From: Halobaculum sp. MBLA0147
GTDB taxonomy: Archaea > Halobacteriota > Halobacteria > Halobacteriales > Haloferacaceae
Length of the DNA: 64,000 bases
NCBI RefSeq assembly: GCF_041361345.1
Contig: NZ_JBGKAD010000003.1
Coordinates: 62,001-126,000, forward strand
Direction: 5' to 3'
In this document: piece by piece, positions 43,962-52,115 of the stretch
How the letters are laid out: the number at the start of each line of letters is the position of its first letter
How positions within the stretch are numbered: position 1 is the first letter of the stretch
Notes under the pieces: generated by a model
Seen by the model: only the letters and a program-made list of their open reading frames with translations
The model's database searches: none
Told to the model about the DNA's origin: nothing
Position numbers and translations under genes: made by a program

Positions 43962-43985
43962 TGGCTGAAATTCGAATTTCAGCCA
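43962..43985. promoter_or_regulatory. Perfect 24-bp palindrome upstream of dppA
   Basis: The two half-sites TGGCTGAAATTC and GAATTTCAGCCA (43962-43985) are perfect mirror complements with no spacer. The centre is about 50 bases upstream of the TATA box. It is A/T-rich within a GC-rich gap, which is typical of an operator or activator site for a dimeric regulator. The regulator is unknown. Confidence 0.7.
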
Positions 43986-44281
43986 CGGCTCCGTCGCCGA
44001 GTCTCGCGAATCACCGATAGTCGACCGTTACAGACTTCTCACCCGCGAGTGTGGTGGTGAGACCCGTCCGTCGTTCGGGTGACTCCCACCGTAACTGGCG
44101 GTGGTTCACCCCGGTGTCTACGCCACCGTGTCACCGAGCCAACACGGATCGTCGGGCACCGGACACACTGGTCACTGCGGCACCGTCTCACGGGCGGGTC
44201 GGCTCTCCGCCGAGAGCGTCTCACCGTCGGAGAAGTCGGTCGGAAACCACGCGGGACTCGCGCGGTCGGACGTGACCCGTC

Positions 44282-44701
44282 TCACTCGCCGTCGGCGGCC
44301 CGAACACGTTCGGCGTGGCGTTCGAGTGCCGCGGCGACCGCCTTGGCCTCGTCGGGGTCGAGGTGGACCCGTTCGGCGTGTGCGGGCAGGCCGGTCTCGG
44401 TGTGGTCCGCCTCGACCTCCAGTCGCACCTCGTCGGGGTCGGTCCTGTCGGCGGTCACGTTCAACACACCGAGCGTCCGCACCGCCTCGGTACCGGTCTC
44501 GTCGTAGTTCGCGCCCGCCTCGGTGTCGGTGCCGCGGGTCGCCGTCGGTCCCCCACTCCCACCGTCGTCACCACGCGACTCTGCGGCAGCCGCGGACTCT
44601 GCAGTGGCTGCGCCCCCAGACGGGTCGACACGACGGAGTGTCGTCACGTCCGCCACGTCGTTGGTCGTGTAGGCGTTGACGCGGAGCAGTCGGTCCGGCA
44701 T
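44282..44701 (-). CDS. DUF6360-like partner of the nitrite reductase gene
   Basis: A protein of 139 residues. The N-terminus MPDRLLRVNAYTTNDVADV and the C-terminal part (VLNVTADRTDPDEVRLEVEA, LPAHAERVHLDPDEAKAVAA) match a small haloarchaeal family usually found beside nitrite reductase. The middle (about 28-72) is a low-complexity Ala/Gly/Glu/Thr expansion. The start follows the reductase stop by three bases, so the two are one operon. The function is unknown. Confidence 0.75.
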   Translation of the reverse strand: MPDRLLRVNAYTTNDVADVTTLRRVDPSGGAATAESAAAAESRGDDGGSGGPTATRGTDTEAGANYDETGTEAVRTLGVLNVTADRTDPDEVRLEVEADHTETGLPAHAERVHLDPDEAKAVAAALERHAERVRAADGE

Positions 44702-44704
44702 CCG

Positions 44705-46537
44705 TCAGTCGTCCGCCTCGGCGGGGTACTCGTCGGAGTGGACCGGCGCCGGCCCGTCGTCCATCCCGTCCTCCTCGGCGTAGGGGTACCACGTCGTCTT
44801 CGTGTTGTGCATGTACGGGTCCTCGTAGCTGGTCTCCTCGGGCTCGACCAACTCCGCGAGGGCTTCCTCGTCGCGCTCTTCGACGAACTCGCGGAAGCTC
44901 TCGCCGTCCTCGCGTGCCTCGGCGAACCCGTCGAGGAGGTTCTCGATGGCACCCGGCACCTCGTCGGCCGGAATGCGCTGGGCGACCCAGTCGGCGAACC
45001 GCGGGTCCTCGCCGAGACCGCCGCCGAGTCCCACGTCGAGCGCCTCGACGGCCTCGCCGTCCTTCCGCGTCTTCATCCCGCGGAGACTCACGTCGGCGAT
45101 CTGCGGCTGGGCACACGACGCCGTACACCCCGAGAGGTGGACGTGGAACTCCTCGACACTCTCGGGCAACTCGACGTTCTCCTTGAGCCACCGCGCGTAC
45201 CGCACCTGCCGGTTCTTCGTCTCCACGATGGACAACGAGCAGAACTCCGTCCCGGTGCACGCGACCGACCCGCGCATGAACGGGTTCGGGTCCGGGGCGT
45301 AGTCGTCCAACAGCGGCTCGTCGAGGAACGCCTCCAGGTCGCTCTCGGGCACGTCGGTGACGATCACGTTCTGCCGCTGGGTGAGACGCGCCTCGCCGCT
45401 GCCGTACTCGTCGGCCAACTTGGCCAACTCCAGTACGTCCGCGGCACCCATCCGCCCGACCAGGACGTTCAGTCCGACGTAGAAGTTGCCGTCGTCCTGC
45501 CGGTGGACGCCGACGTGGTCATGGTCGCCGCCGGGGTACTGCGCGGCGACGCCGCCGTCGGCGGCCGCGCCGTCGGCGTGGTCGTGGCCGCCGGCGCCCG
45601 GCCCGTCGCCGGCGTTGTAGGTGTACTGGTCGCGCAGGTCCTCGCCGGCCCGCTCCAACTCGAAGTCGACGAACTCCTCCTGGAGTGTCTGGCGGATCTC
45701 CTCCGGGCCCCACTCGTCGACGAGGAACTTCATTCGGGCGTTGTAGCGGTCCTCGCGGTCGCCGTACTCGTCGAACAACAGCGAGAGGCCACCCGAGACG
45801 GCCTCGGCCTGCTCCGGCGTGACGAACACGTCGATGTCGCGAGCGAGCCGCGGCTCGTTGCGCGAGAGGCCGCCGCCGACGCGGACGTTGAACCCCATCC
45901 GACCGTCCTTCTCGGCGGGCTCCAAGGCGAGGTCGTTGATGTCACCCTGTCCACACCCCTCGCGGCAACCGGTGACGGACACCTTCCACTTCCGCGGGAG
46001 GTTCGCGTGATCCTCGTCGCCTTTGAACGTCTCGTTGAGGTTCTCGGCGACCGGGAGCGCGTCGACGACCTCGTTCGCGTCCTTCCCGGCGACCGGACAG
46101 CCGACGATGTTGCGCCAGGAGTCGCCACAGGCCTGCTGGGTCGTCAGGCCGTTCGACTCCAGTTTGTCGAAGATCTCGGGGACGTCTTCGAGTCTGATCC
46201 AGTGGAGTTGGATCGACTGCCGCGTCGTGAAGTCGGCGTAGGCGGCGCCGAACTCGGGGTTCTCCGCCGGACCGCGGGCGTACTCGTCGGCGATCTCGCC
46301 GACGACTTCCAGCTGCCCCGGCTCCAAGATTCCGTTCGGCGTCCCGATCCGCATCATGAAGTAGCTCTCTTGCCCGGCGCGCTGGTGGTACAACCCCCAC
46401 CACTTGAAGCGCTCGAACCAGGCGTCGTGTTCGTCTTCGGGGATCGACTCCCACCCCCGTTCTGCGAACTCCATCAAGTGCTCGCGGATCTCCTGACCGT
46501 AGACCTCTGACTTCCACTCCTCCACGTCGGTGGGCAT
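44705..46537 (-). CDS. Ferredoxin-dependent nitrite/sulfite reductase
   Basis: A protein of 610 residues with two pseudo-symmetric ferrodoxin-like/sirohaem modules. The cluster-binding Cys are in CTGTEFCSL and SGCTASCAQ (C-x5-C, then C-x3-C). Arg and Lys positions for sirohaem (RQNVIVTDV, TTRQSIQLHWI) are visible. It reduces nitrite to ammonia (NirA) or sulfite to sulfide; the DUF6360-like partner favours nitrite. A His/Gly/Asp-rich insert (GGHDHADGAAADGG, YPGGDHDHVGVHRQ) near residues 310-345 is unusual. ATG 46537 is chosen over a start four codons earlier; a TATA-like GTTTAGG lies about 27 bases upstream. No nitrate reductase gene is nearby. Confidence 0.9.
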   Translation of the reverse strand: MPTDVEEWKSEVYGQEIREHLMEFAERGWESIPEDEHDAWFERFKWWGLYHQRAGQESYFMMRIGTPNGILEPGQLEVVGEIADEYARGPAENPEFGAAYADFTTRQSIQLHWIRLEDVPEIFDKLESNGLTTQQACGDSWRNIVGCPVAGKDANEVVDALPVAENLNETFKGDEDHANLPRKWKVSVTGCREGCGQGDINDLALEPAEKDGRMGFNVRVGGGLSRNEPRLARDIDVFVTPEQAEAVSGGLSLLFDEYGDREDRYNARMKFLVDEWGPEEIRQTLQEEFVDFELERAGEDLRDQYTYNAGDGPGAGGHDHADGAAADGGVAAQYPGGDHDHVGVHRQDDGNFYVGLNVLVGRMGAADVLELAKLADEYGSGEARLTQRQNVIVTDVPESDLEAFLDEPLLDDYAPDPNPFMRGSVACTGTEFCSLSIVETKNRQVRYARWLKENVELPESVEEFHVHLSGCTASCAQPQIADVSLRGMKTRKDGEAVEALDVGLGGGLGEDPRFADWVAQRIPADEVPGAIENLLDGFAEAREDGESFREFVEERDEEALAELVEPEETSYEDPYMHNTKTTWYPYAEEDGMDDGPAPVHSDEYPAEADD

Positions 46538-46623
46538 ACACCACCTCACGACCGACGGCGCCTAAACGGGTCTCACCCGACCAATCGTTACGGGTTCTAC
46601 ACAGAATCGGCAACAGTCGCCGG

Positions 46624-47025
46624 TTACTTGCCGGGCCGCCGCGACCCGAGACCAGAGGCGGGTGCGTCGGGTGCGACCTCGCGGAACACCCGCGATTCGG
46701 GTGTGTGAGAGTTCGGCTCGTCTGTCTCGCCGTCCCGTCGGTCCACCGAGGCGTCCGGGTCTGGGTCCGCGACGATCCGACCGACCGGCAACCAGTCGGT
46801 GGTCGCACTCTCGTCACACTGGATACAGGTTCCGTACGCGCGGACCTCGACCGTCCGACCGGTGACCCCGACACGAGTGAACCCCTCCAGCACGAAGTCC
46901 GCCGTCGCACAGTCGCAGAAGCCGCCGAGCCGCCAGAGCCCGCCGACACCGACGGTGCGGTCGTCGTCGACGGAGAGCCACGCGCCGTCGTCGAGGATAC
47001 GTACGGAGACCGTCACGCGACACAT
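46624..47025 (-). CDS. Hypothetical protein with Cys pairs
   Basis: A protein of 133 residues. The first half is beta-rich, with CDC and CIQC pairs (GGFCDCATADFVLEGF, YGTCIQCDE) that may bind zinc; the second half is disordered and acidic. I do not recognise the family. The start at 47025 gives MCRVTVSVRILDDGAWL; GTG codons a few residues later are possible. The gene is upstream of the reductase gene on the same strand, 86 bases apart. Confidence 0.55.
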   Translation of the reverse strand: MCRVTVSVRILDDGAWLSVDDDRTVGVGGLWRLGGFCDCATADFVLEGFTRVGVTGRTVEVRAYGTCIQCDESATTDWLPVGRIVADPDPDASVDRRDGETDEPNSHTPESRVFREVAPDAPASGLGSRRPGK

Positions 47026-47043
47026 TTCGGTGTCCAGGCACTT

Positions 47044-47247
47044 TCACTCGGTGGTCTCGACAACGGTAAACGGAACCGGTGACACTCGATTCGGCACTCG
47101 AAACCTCCACGTACTGCGATTGTCCGGGTTCTCGGCAGTCACGAGAACCAGCAACGATTTCCCGTACCCCCGTTCCACGGAGACGCTTGTGTCCGTCCGT
47201 ACGTTGATAGTGGTACCACTCGTGTGACCCTCCGTGAACGGAGACAC
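47044..47247 (-). CDS. Possible small beta-rich protein
   Basis: A frame of 67 codons from a GTG. The product has beta-like stretches (TTINVRTDTSVSVERGYGKS, LLVLVTAENPDN, TWRFRVPNRVSPVPFTVVE). It ends 18 bases before the next minus-strand gene. GC in this area is lower than in the neighbours. It may be real, but its first codons overlap the plus-strand microprotein at 47234 and no family is known. Confidence 0.3.
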   Translation of the reverse strand: MSPFTEGHTSGTTINVRTDTSVSVERGYGKSLLVLVTAENPDNRSTWRFRVPNRVSPVPFTVVETTE

Positions 47248-47338
47248 CCGACCGCGAGAGCACGTCTCGGCCGACGTGGCACCGGAGCTGTTCGACGCCG
47301 GGTCGTCGAGAGACCGTGACTGGGAGTGGGACGGATGA
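47234..47338 (+). CDS. 34-residue microprotein coupled to the next gene
   Basis: The frame starts with GTG 47234 and encodes MNGDTRPREHVSADVAPELF then DAGSSRDRDWEWDG. Its stop overlaps the next ATG in the arrangement ATGA (47335-47338), so translation of both is probably coupled. Strong acidic character fits haloarchaeal coding. I cannot name the family. Confidence 0.5.
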   Translation: MNGDTRPREHVSADVAPELFDAGSSRDRDWEWDG

Positions 47339-47586
47339 CGGGAGGGCCGGACGACGGAGTGACCGCCGAGACGAGTGCCGAGAGTCCGAGTCCCGGCGAC
47401 ACCGCCGAGATCGCCGCCAACGACGGCGAAGGGGCGACCGCCAACGACGGTGAAGAGACTGCCGACGGTGACGCCGACGAGGAGCCCGCGGAGCGTGACG
47501 ACGTCGGCTCACACCTCGACGACGTCGATCCCGGCTGCGGCTGTGCCGAGGTCTGGGAGACGATGTCCGAGCAGCGCTCGGAGTGA
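47335..47586 (+). CDS. Small acidic protein with C-terminal CGC motif
   Basis: A protein of 83 residues. The first 55 are almost entirely Asp, Glu, Ala and Thr. The end, HLDDVDPGCGCAEVWETMSE, is ordered and recalls the conserved tail of small haloarchaeal proteins of the DVEPGAGC-EIWE type. The Cys pair may bind metal. ATG 47335 overlaps the stop of the microprotein upstream. The function is unknown. Confidence 0.6.
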   Translation: MTGGPDDGVTAETSAESPSPGDTAEIAANDGEGATANDGEETADGDADEEPAERDDVGSHLDDVDPGCGCAEVWETMSEQRSE

Positions 47587-47770
47587 CTCCCCGAGTGGTG
47601 TCGACAGCCTCCGCCGGCTCGTCTACTCTCCCGGTCCGGACGGCGTTCGGCCCGCAACGAGGGTCGCTGGGTGATTTCGCCGCAATTCTGGTTTGAAACT
47701 CGAAACTACTGTCAATTCTAACATGCGAGGCAATTAGCGGACCGAAGGTTACAAGTAAGTTCGCCGGGGG

Positions 47771-49141
47771 GTGTACACCAGTGTGACAACCGGTACGCGT
47801 CTGGCTCCCGGCCGTCGACTGATCTCGCCGCGTGTGTTCACCGCGGTCGGCGTAGCCACCGGTCTCTACTGTCTGTACGCGCTGGCGACGGCGACGGTGT
47901 CGACGCGGGGAGGCGTGCCGGAGGTCGCGTGGGAGGTGGCGCTGCTCGGTGTCCCGGCGGTGGGCCACGCCGTCACGGGGTACTGGCTCGAGACCGCGGG
48001 GCTAGACGACGAGGTCGTGTGGCGGATCGGCGTCGTCGCGGCGACGGGTGCGGTCGTCGGCGTGACGACGACGCTGGTGGTACTCCCGCTGGTGATCGGT
48101 GACGCGACGCTCGACACGGGACTGTTCCTGCTCGTCGCGACCGGGACCGAGGGTGCGTTACTCGGTGCACTCGGGGCCGCGGTGTGGCTCCCCGCGGTCC
48201 CGTTGGGTCGGCGTGGCCCGCCGTCCGTGACGGTGGGCGACGGCTCTGGCACCGACCACCGAACCACCGGCGCCACTCGCGACGAGTCTGCGCCGCCTCG
48301 GCTCCCGACACCGGACTCGGCCCGCACCGAGCCGGTGGACTCGGCCCGCACCGAGCCGGTGGACCCGGCCCGACTGGGGACGGAGCACGGGGTTGCCGAG
48401 GAGCCCCCGACAGCCACCGAGGAGGCGACGAGAAGAGTGGGATCGCCGGCGGGAGACGAACCTGTGACACCGGACGAGACGGTCGAACGACTCCGGACCC
48501 TCCACTCGCTCGTCAGACACGACGTTCGCAACAGTGTGAACGTGCTCTCGGGCCGCCTCGACCTGTTGCTCGACGAACTCGAGGTGGACGACGACCCGCA
48601 CTTGGCAGCCATCGACAGACAGACCGACGAGATTCTCACCCTGTTGGCGGACGTGGAGGTCGCCGTCGAAGCCGTCACGGCGGACCGTTCCCGAGAGCCG
48701 GTGTCGGTGTCGCGTGTCGTCGACGAGGCGGTGGCGGCACTCGACGACAGCTACCGCGGTGTGGAGGTGAGTGTCTCGGTGCCGGAGACGGCGGTCGTCC
48801 GGGCCGACGAACTGCTCTCGAACGTCGTCGAGAACGTCCTGTCGAACGCCGTCAGACACCACGACCGCGACACCGTCGCGATCGACGTGACTGCGACGCT
48901 CGACGACCACACCGTGACGTTGGTCGTCACCGACGACGGACCGGGGATTCCGGACCGGCTGCTCCCCGAGGTGCTGAACCCCGAGGTCGGCGAGGGCTCC
49001 GGGATGGGGCTGTACCTCGTCGACACGCTGGTCGACGACTACGGCGGCTCCGTGTCCGTCGCGTCGCCGGGCGAGCGTGGGACCACCGTCGAGATCGAAC
49101 TCCCGCGTGCGACGGAGCCGTCGGACGAGGTCGCCGCCTGA
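47771..49141 (+). CDS. Membrane sensor histidine kinase
   Basis: A protein of 456 residues. Four hydrophobic helices (about 20-150) are followed by an acidic linker with a 24-base repeat (SARTEPVD twice, codons around 48317-48364), then the H-box SLVRHDVRNSVNVLSGRL, N-box NVLSNAVRHHDRD and G-boxes DDGPGIP and GEGSGMGLYLV. No PAS or GAF is present, so the helices should sense. The start GTG 47771 follows a G-rich stretch; GTG 47783 is an alternative. An A/T-rich region at 47690-47760 probably holds the promoter. No response regulator is adjacent. Confidence 0.88.
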   Translation: MYTSVTTGTRLAPGRRLISPRVFTAVGVATGLYCLYALATATVSTRGGVPEVAWEVALLGVPAVGHAVTGYWLETAGLDDEVVWRIGVVAATGAVVGVTTTLVVLPLVIGDATLDTGLFLLVATGTEGALLGALGAAVWLPAVPLGRRGPPSVTVGDGSGTDHRTTGATRDESAPPRLPTPDSARTEPVDSARTEPVDPARLGTEHGVAEEPPTATEEATRRVGSPAGDEPVTPDETVERLRTLHSLVRHDVRNSVNVLSGRLDLLLDELEVDDDPHLAAIDRQTDEILTLLADVEVAVEAVTADRSREPVSVSRVVDEAVAALDDSYRGVEVSVSVPETAVVRADELLSNVVENVLSNAVRHHDRDTVAIDVTATLDDHTVTLVVTDDGPGIPDRLLPEVLNPEVGEGSGMGLYLVDTLVDDYGGSVSVASPGERGTTVEIELPRATEPSDEVAA

Positions 49142-49215
49142 GTCGTCCGAAGGGGTCGCCGCACGAGTGCTCGGACGAACCCCCGCACGACGGACTCGTC
49201 GGACGACCCGCCGTG

Positions 49216-49506
49216 TCAGGGCCGTTCGGTGTTCCAGCGTGGTCGCGACCCGTTCGTCTCGACGAACCGGTCGAAGTGACGCGCAGCCACCCGACGCGCC
49301 TCCTCGGGGTACTCGACCCGCTGGAACCGGAAGTAGTTGGGCGTCTGTCGACCGACGACCTCCGCGAGGTCGCGCCGCAGGAACCGACTGTAGCCGACGA
49401 AGACGAGTTCGCCGAACGACTTCAACTCGTAGACTCCCTTCCCCTCGGGCACACGGCTCTCGACGTTCTCGACGGTCGCCTTCGTCCACCGTTTCTGGAT
49501 AGGCAC
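49216..49506 (-). CDS. GIY-YIG-like small protein (DUF7508 type)
   Basis: A protein of 96 residues. GKGVYELKSFGELVFVGYS followed by LRRDLAEVVG fits the first strands and helix of a GIY-YIG nuclease (the GIY and YIG positions read GVY and FVG). The catalytic Glu later in the domain is not certain. It may be a binding protein or a weak nuclease. ATG 49506 begins directly at MPIQKRWTK. It is convergent with the kinase gene at 47771. Confidence 0.65.
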   Translation of the reverse strand: MPIQKRWTKATVENVESRVPEGKGVYELKSFGELVFVGYSRFLRRDLAEVVGRQTPNYFRFQRVEYPEEARRVAARHFDRFVETNGSRPRWNTERP

Positions 49507-49700
49507 GCTCGGAATCCGGAACCGGACACCACATAACTCTTTGCAGCCCCGTCACCTCTCGACAGTACTCGTCGGTCACACCACTCGTCGAGCAGTCCTC
49601 CGCGTCGTCACGCCACCCGTCGACTGGTCTTCCGTCCAGCCGTCCCCACGCGACGGGTCGACACACACCGTTCACGAAGTCGCAGCCAGAACGGACGTGC

Positions 49701-50321
49701 GTGTCACGGAACGTCTCGGCGCCGCGGTACGACGAGTCGTCGCTCGCCGACACCGGACTCGAACACGCGGGCACCGACCGCGAGGTCGCCGTCTCCGCGC
49801 CGGTCGTCACGGTCACGGCGCTGACGCGGCTGTACGAACACCCCGCCTGGCGACCGGTGCTCGACGGTGCCGGTCCCGCCAAGCCCCCGCGCTCGGCGTT
49901 CGCGACGAAGTTGGCCTTCGATCCGCCGATCACGGACGTGCCGGGTGTCGGTGTCCCCTCGGCCGTCGTCGGCCCCGCCGCCACGTACGCCGGCGAGGAG
50001 TTCGCGGACGGCCTCCGCGAGGACGGACTCCGAGGCGTCCGGCAGGTGGACCGCCAGCGTGCGCGGCTCCCGACCTGTGAGGGCCGGACGCTCGTGTACG
50101 AGACGACGTACCCTCACGAGCGCGGCGACGTGTCGTGTCGCGTCAGGGCGACGTTGTGGCCCACCGACCGGACATTCCTGCTCGCCGGGACTGCGTTCCC
50201 GACGACGCTCCCGGAAGCCCTGGCGACCGACGAAGCCGTTCCCGCGGTCGAGCCGGAGCGCCACCGCCGCGAGACCCGGGACCTCGTGCGGGGGTTGGCA
50301 CGGCGGACGACACAGGAGTGA
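49701..50321 (+). CDS. Hypothetical protein
   Basis: A protein of 206 residues with no membrane segments. The body has alternating charged helices and strands (APVVTVTALTRLYEHPAW, FATKLAFDPPITDVPGVG, RTLVYETTYPHERGDVSCRV, RTFLLAGTAFPTTLPEAL). Single Cys residues are present without a pattern. I do not recognise a family. GTG 49701 was chosen as start because the sequence from there on is typical coding. Confidence 0.6.
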   Translation: MSRNVSAPRYDESSLADTGLEHAGTDREVAVSAPVVTVTALTRLYEHPAWRPVLDGAGPAKPPRSAFATKLAFDPPITDVPGVGVPSAVVGPAATYAGEEFADGLREDGLRGVRQVDRQRARLPTCEGRTLVYETTYPHERGDVSCRVRATLWPTDRTFLLAGTAFPTTLPEALATDEAVPAVEPERHRRETRDLVRGLARRTTQE

Positions 50322-50426
50322 CCGTCTCAAGGTGGCTGGGGTGCTCGTCACCGGACGGCGAGAGGGACCGCCAATCGTAAACCGTGTGAGCGTGAGACAC
50401 ACAACAATCTCGGAGAGGCACACGAC

Positions 50427-52058
50427 ATGTCAGACGTAACTGGAGCCGGGGCGCGACGACGCGCCGGGTTCTTCAGGCGGCTCCTCGTCGCCATCGGACG
50501 GTTCGCGGTGCGGATCGAACAGTTCTACCCCGCGGTCATCAGACGGAACTTCGCGTTCCGACTGTTCGTCCTCGCGGGGATGGTGATCGTCGTCGGTCCG
50601 GGCGCGGCGGTGGTGTTCCTCGACAGCGTCGCGGCCGCCGCGGTCGTCTTCTCGACGGTGACGATCCTCACGGGCTTCCTCGCCTACTGTGAGATGTACT
50701 GGGTGCTCATCCGTCTCACCGAGGGGGTCGACAGCGTCGAGGCGGGCGAGTACGACGTGGCGTTCGACGTGGAGCGCCCCGACGAGATCGGCGACCTGTT
50801 CGACGCCTTCGTCGGGATGGCAGATACCGTCGCCTCGAGTCTCGCGGAGGCGGAGACGGCCCGCGAGGAGGCCGCCGAGGAACGAGAGGCGGCCGACCGG
50901 CGGAGTCGCCGCCTCACCGACATCGCCGACCAGTTTGCCGCGCGCCTCGACCGCGTGAAGGGCGGGGATCTGACCGTCAGACTCGACCCACGCGACGCGG
51001 TCGAAGACGAGTCGATGGCGGCGGTCGCGGACGCGGTCGACGACACGCTCAACCGCCTGCAAGCCACCGTGGGCCGCGTCGACGCAGTCGCCGACGAGGT
51101 GGCGACCGCGAGCGACGACGCCGCGGCGGGCGTCGCACAGGTCGAGACGGCCGCCGAGGACGTGGCCGACTCGACGACGGAGATCTCCGCCGGTGCCGCC
51201 GAGCAGTCGGCGGATCTGGACGGGCTCACCGACGAGATGGCGAGTCTCTCCGCGACCGTCGAGGAGGTGACCAGCACCACTCGCGAGATGGCGGGCCGGT
51301 CGCAGGACGCGGCCGAGGAAGGGGAACGCGTGGCGGGGTTGGCGACGGACGCCGTCGCGGAGATGGACGCCGTCGCCGATCAGACGCGGGCGACGGAGAC
51401 GGCGATCCGGGACCTCGCCGACGACGTGGATCGGATCGGCGAGATCGTCGATCTGATCGACGACGTAGCCGAACAGACGAACGTGCTCGCGCTGAACGCC
51501 TCCGTCGAGGCCGCTCGTGCGACCGGGACGGGCGGTGCCGGCGACGGGTTCGCCGTCATCGCGGAGGAGGTGAAGGCGCTCGCGACGGAGACGACCGAGG
51601 CGACGAGCCGCGCGGCAGAGTTGATCGCCGACGTGCGCGACTCGACGGAGACGGCCGTCGAGGACGTGGTCGAGACACGCGAGCGGGTCGCGACGGGTCG
51701 CGACACCGTCGCCGACGCCGCCGAGGCCGTGGAGGGTGTCGTCGAGAGCGTCGAGACCGTCGACGACGGGCTCCAGTCGATCGCCTCCGCGGCCGACCAG
51801 CAGGCGCGCACCGCCGAGGGGGTCGTGGCGACGGCCGAGGACGTGGCCGCAGTCAGCGAGCAGACCGCCGCGGAGGCACAGTCGGTCTCCGCGGCGGCAG
51901 AGGAACAGTCGGCTTCCTTGTCCGCCGTCGGTGACGAGGTGGAACGGCTCGCCGCTCGGGCGGCAGAACTGGAGGAACTGACCGCCGCGTTCGACACCGG
52001 CGACCACGAGGCGGTCGCGAGCGGCGGCACGACTGCGGTGGCGGGGACGGACGACTGA
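50427..52058 (+). CDS. Membrane-bound methyl-accepting transducer
   Basis: A protein of 543 residues. Two helices (about 47-66 and 70-90) with almost no outside loop are followed by HAMP (about 90-145), coiled coil and the hairpin core AEQTNVLALNASVEAARATG, GFAVIAEEVKALATET. With so short an outside part, sensing may occur in the membrane or by a partner protein. HAMP starts LTEGVDSVEAGEYDVAF. No rhodopsin gene is adjacent. The start ATG 50427 is clear. Confidence 0.9.
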   Translation: MSDVTGAGARRRAGFFRRLLVAIGRFAVRIEQFYPAVIRRNFAFRLFVLAGMVIVVGPGAAVVFLDSVAAAAVVFSTVTILTGFLAYCEMYWVLIRLTEGVDSVEAGEYDVAFDVERPDEIGDLFDAFVGMADTVASSLAEAETAREEAAEEREAADRRSRRLTDIADQFAARLDRVKGGDLTVRLDPRDAVEDESMAAVADAVDDTLNRLQATVGRVDAVADEVATASDDAAAGVAQVETAAEDVADSTTEISAGAAEQSADLDGLTDEMASLSATVEEVTSTTREMAGRSQDAAEEGERVAGLATDAVAEMDAVADQTRATETAIRDLADDVDRIGEIVDLIDDVAEQTNVLALNASVEAARATGTGGAGDGFAVIAEEVKALATETTEATSRAAELIADVRDSTETAVEDVVETRERVATGRDTVADAAEAVEGVVESVETVDDGLQSIASAADQQARTAEGVVATAEDVAAVSEQTAAEAQSVSAAAEEQSASLSAVGDEVERLAARAAELEELTAAFDTGDHEAVASGGTTAVAGTDD

Positions 52059-52115
52059 GGGTGGCTCTTCTCTCTCCCACCTCCTCTTCGCCGACGGTGA
52101 GAGCCGTCCGGGGTC

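Noticed and set aside
43941-44281. A possible tRNA or small gene upstream of dppA, suggested by ttcgaattt
   Set aside because: The sequence is a symmetric palindrome and not a T-arm; no acceptor or anticodon stem could be paired. Apart from the palindrome and promoter, nothing was found in this gap.
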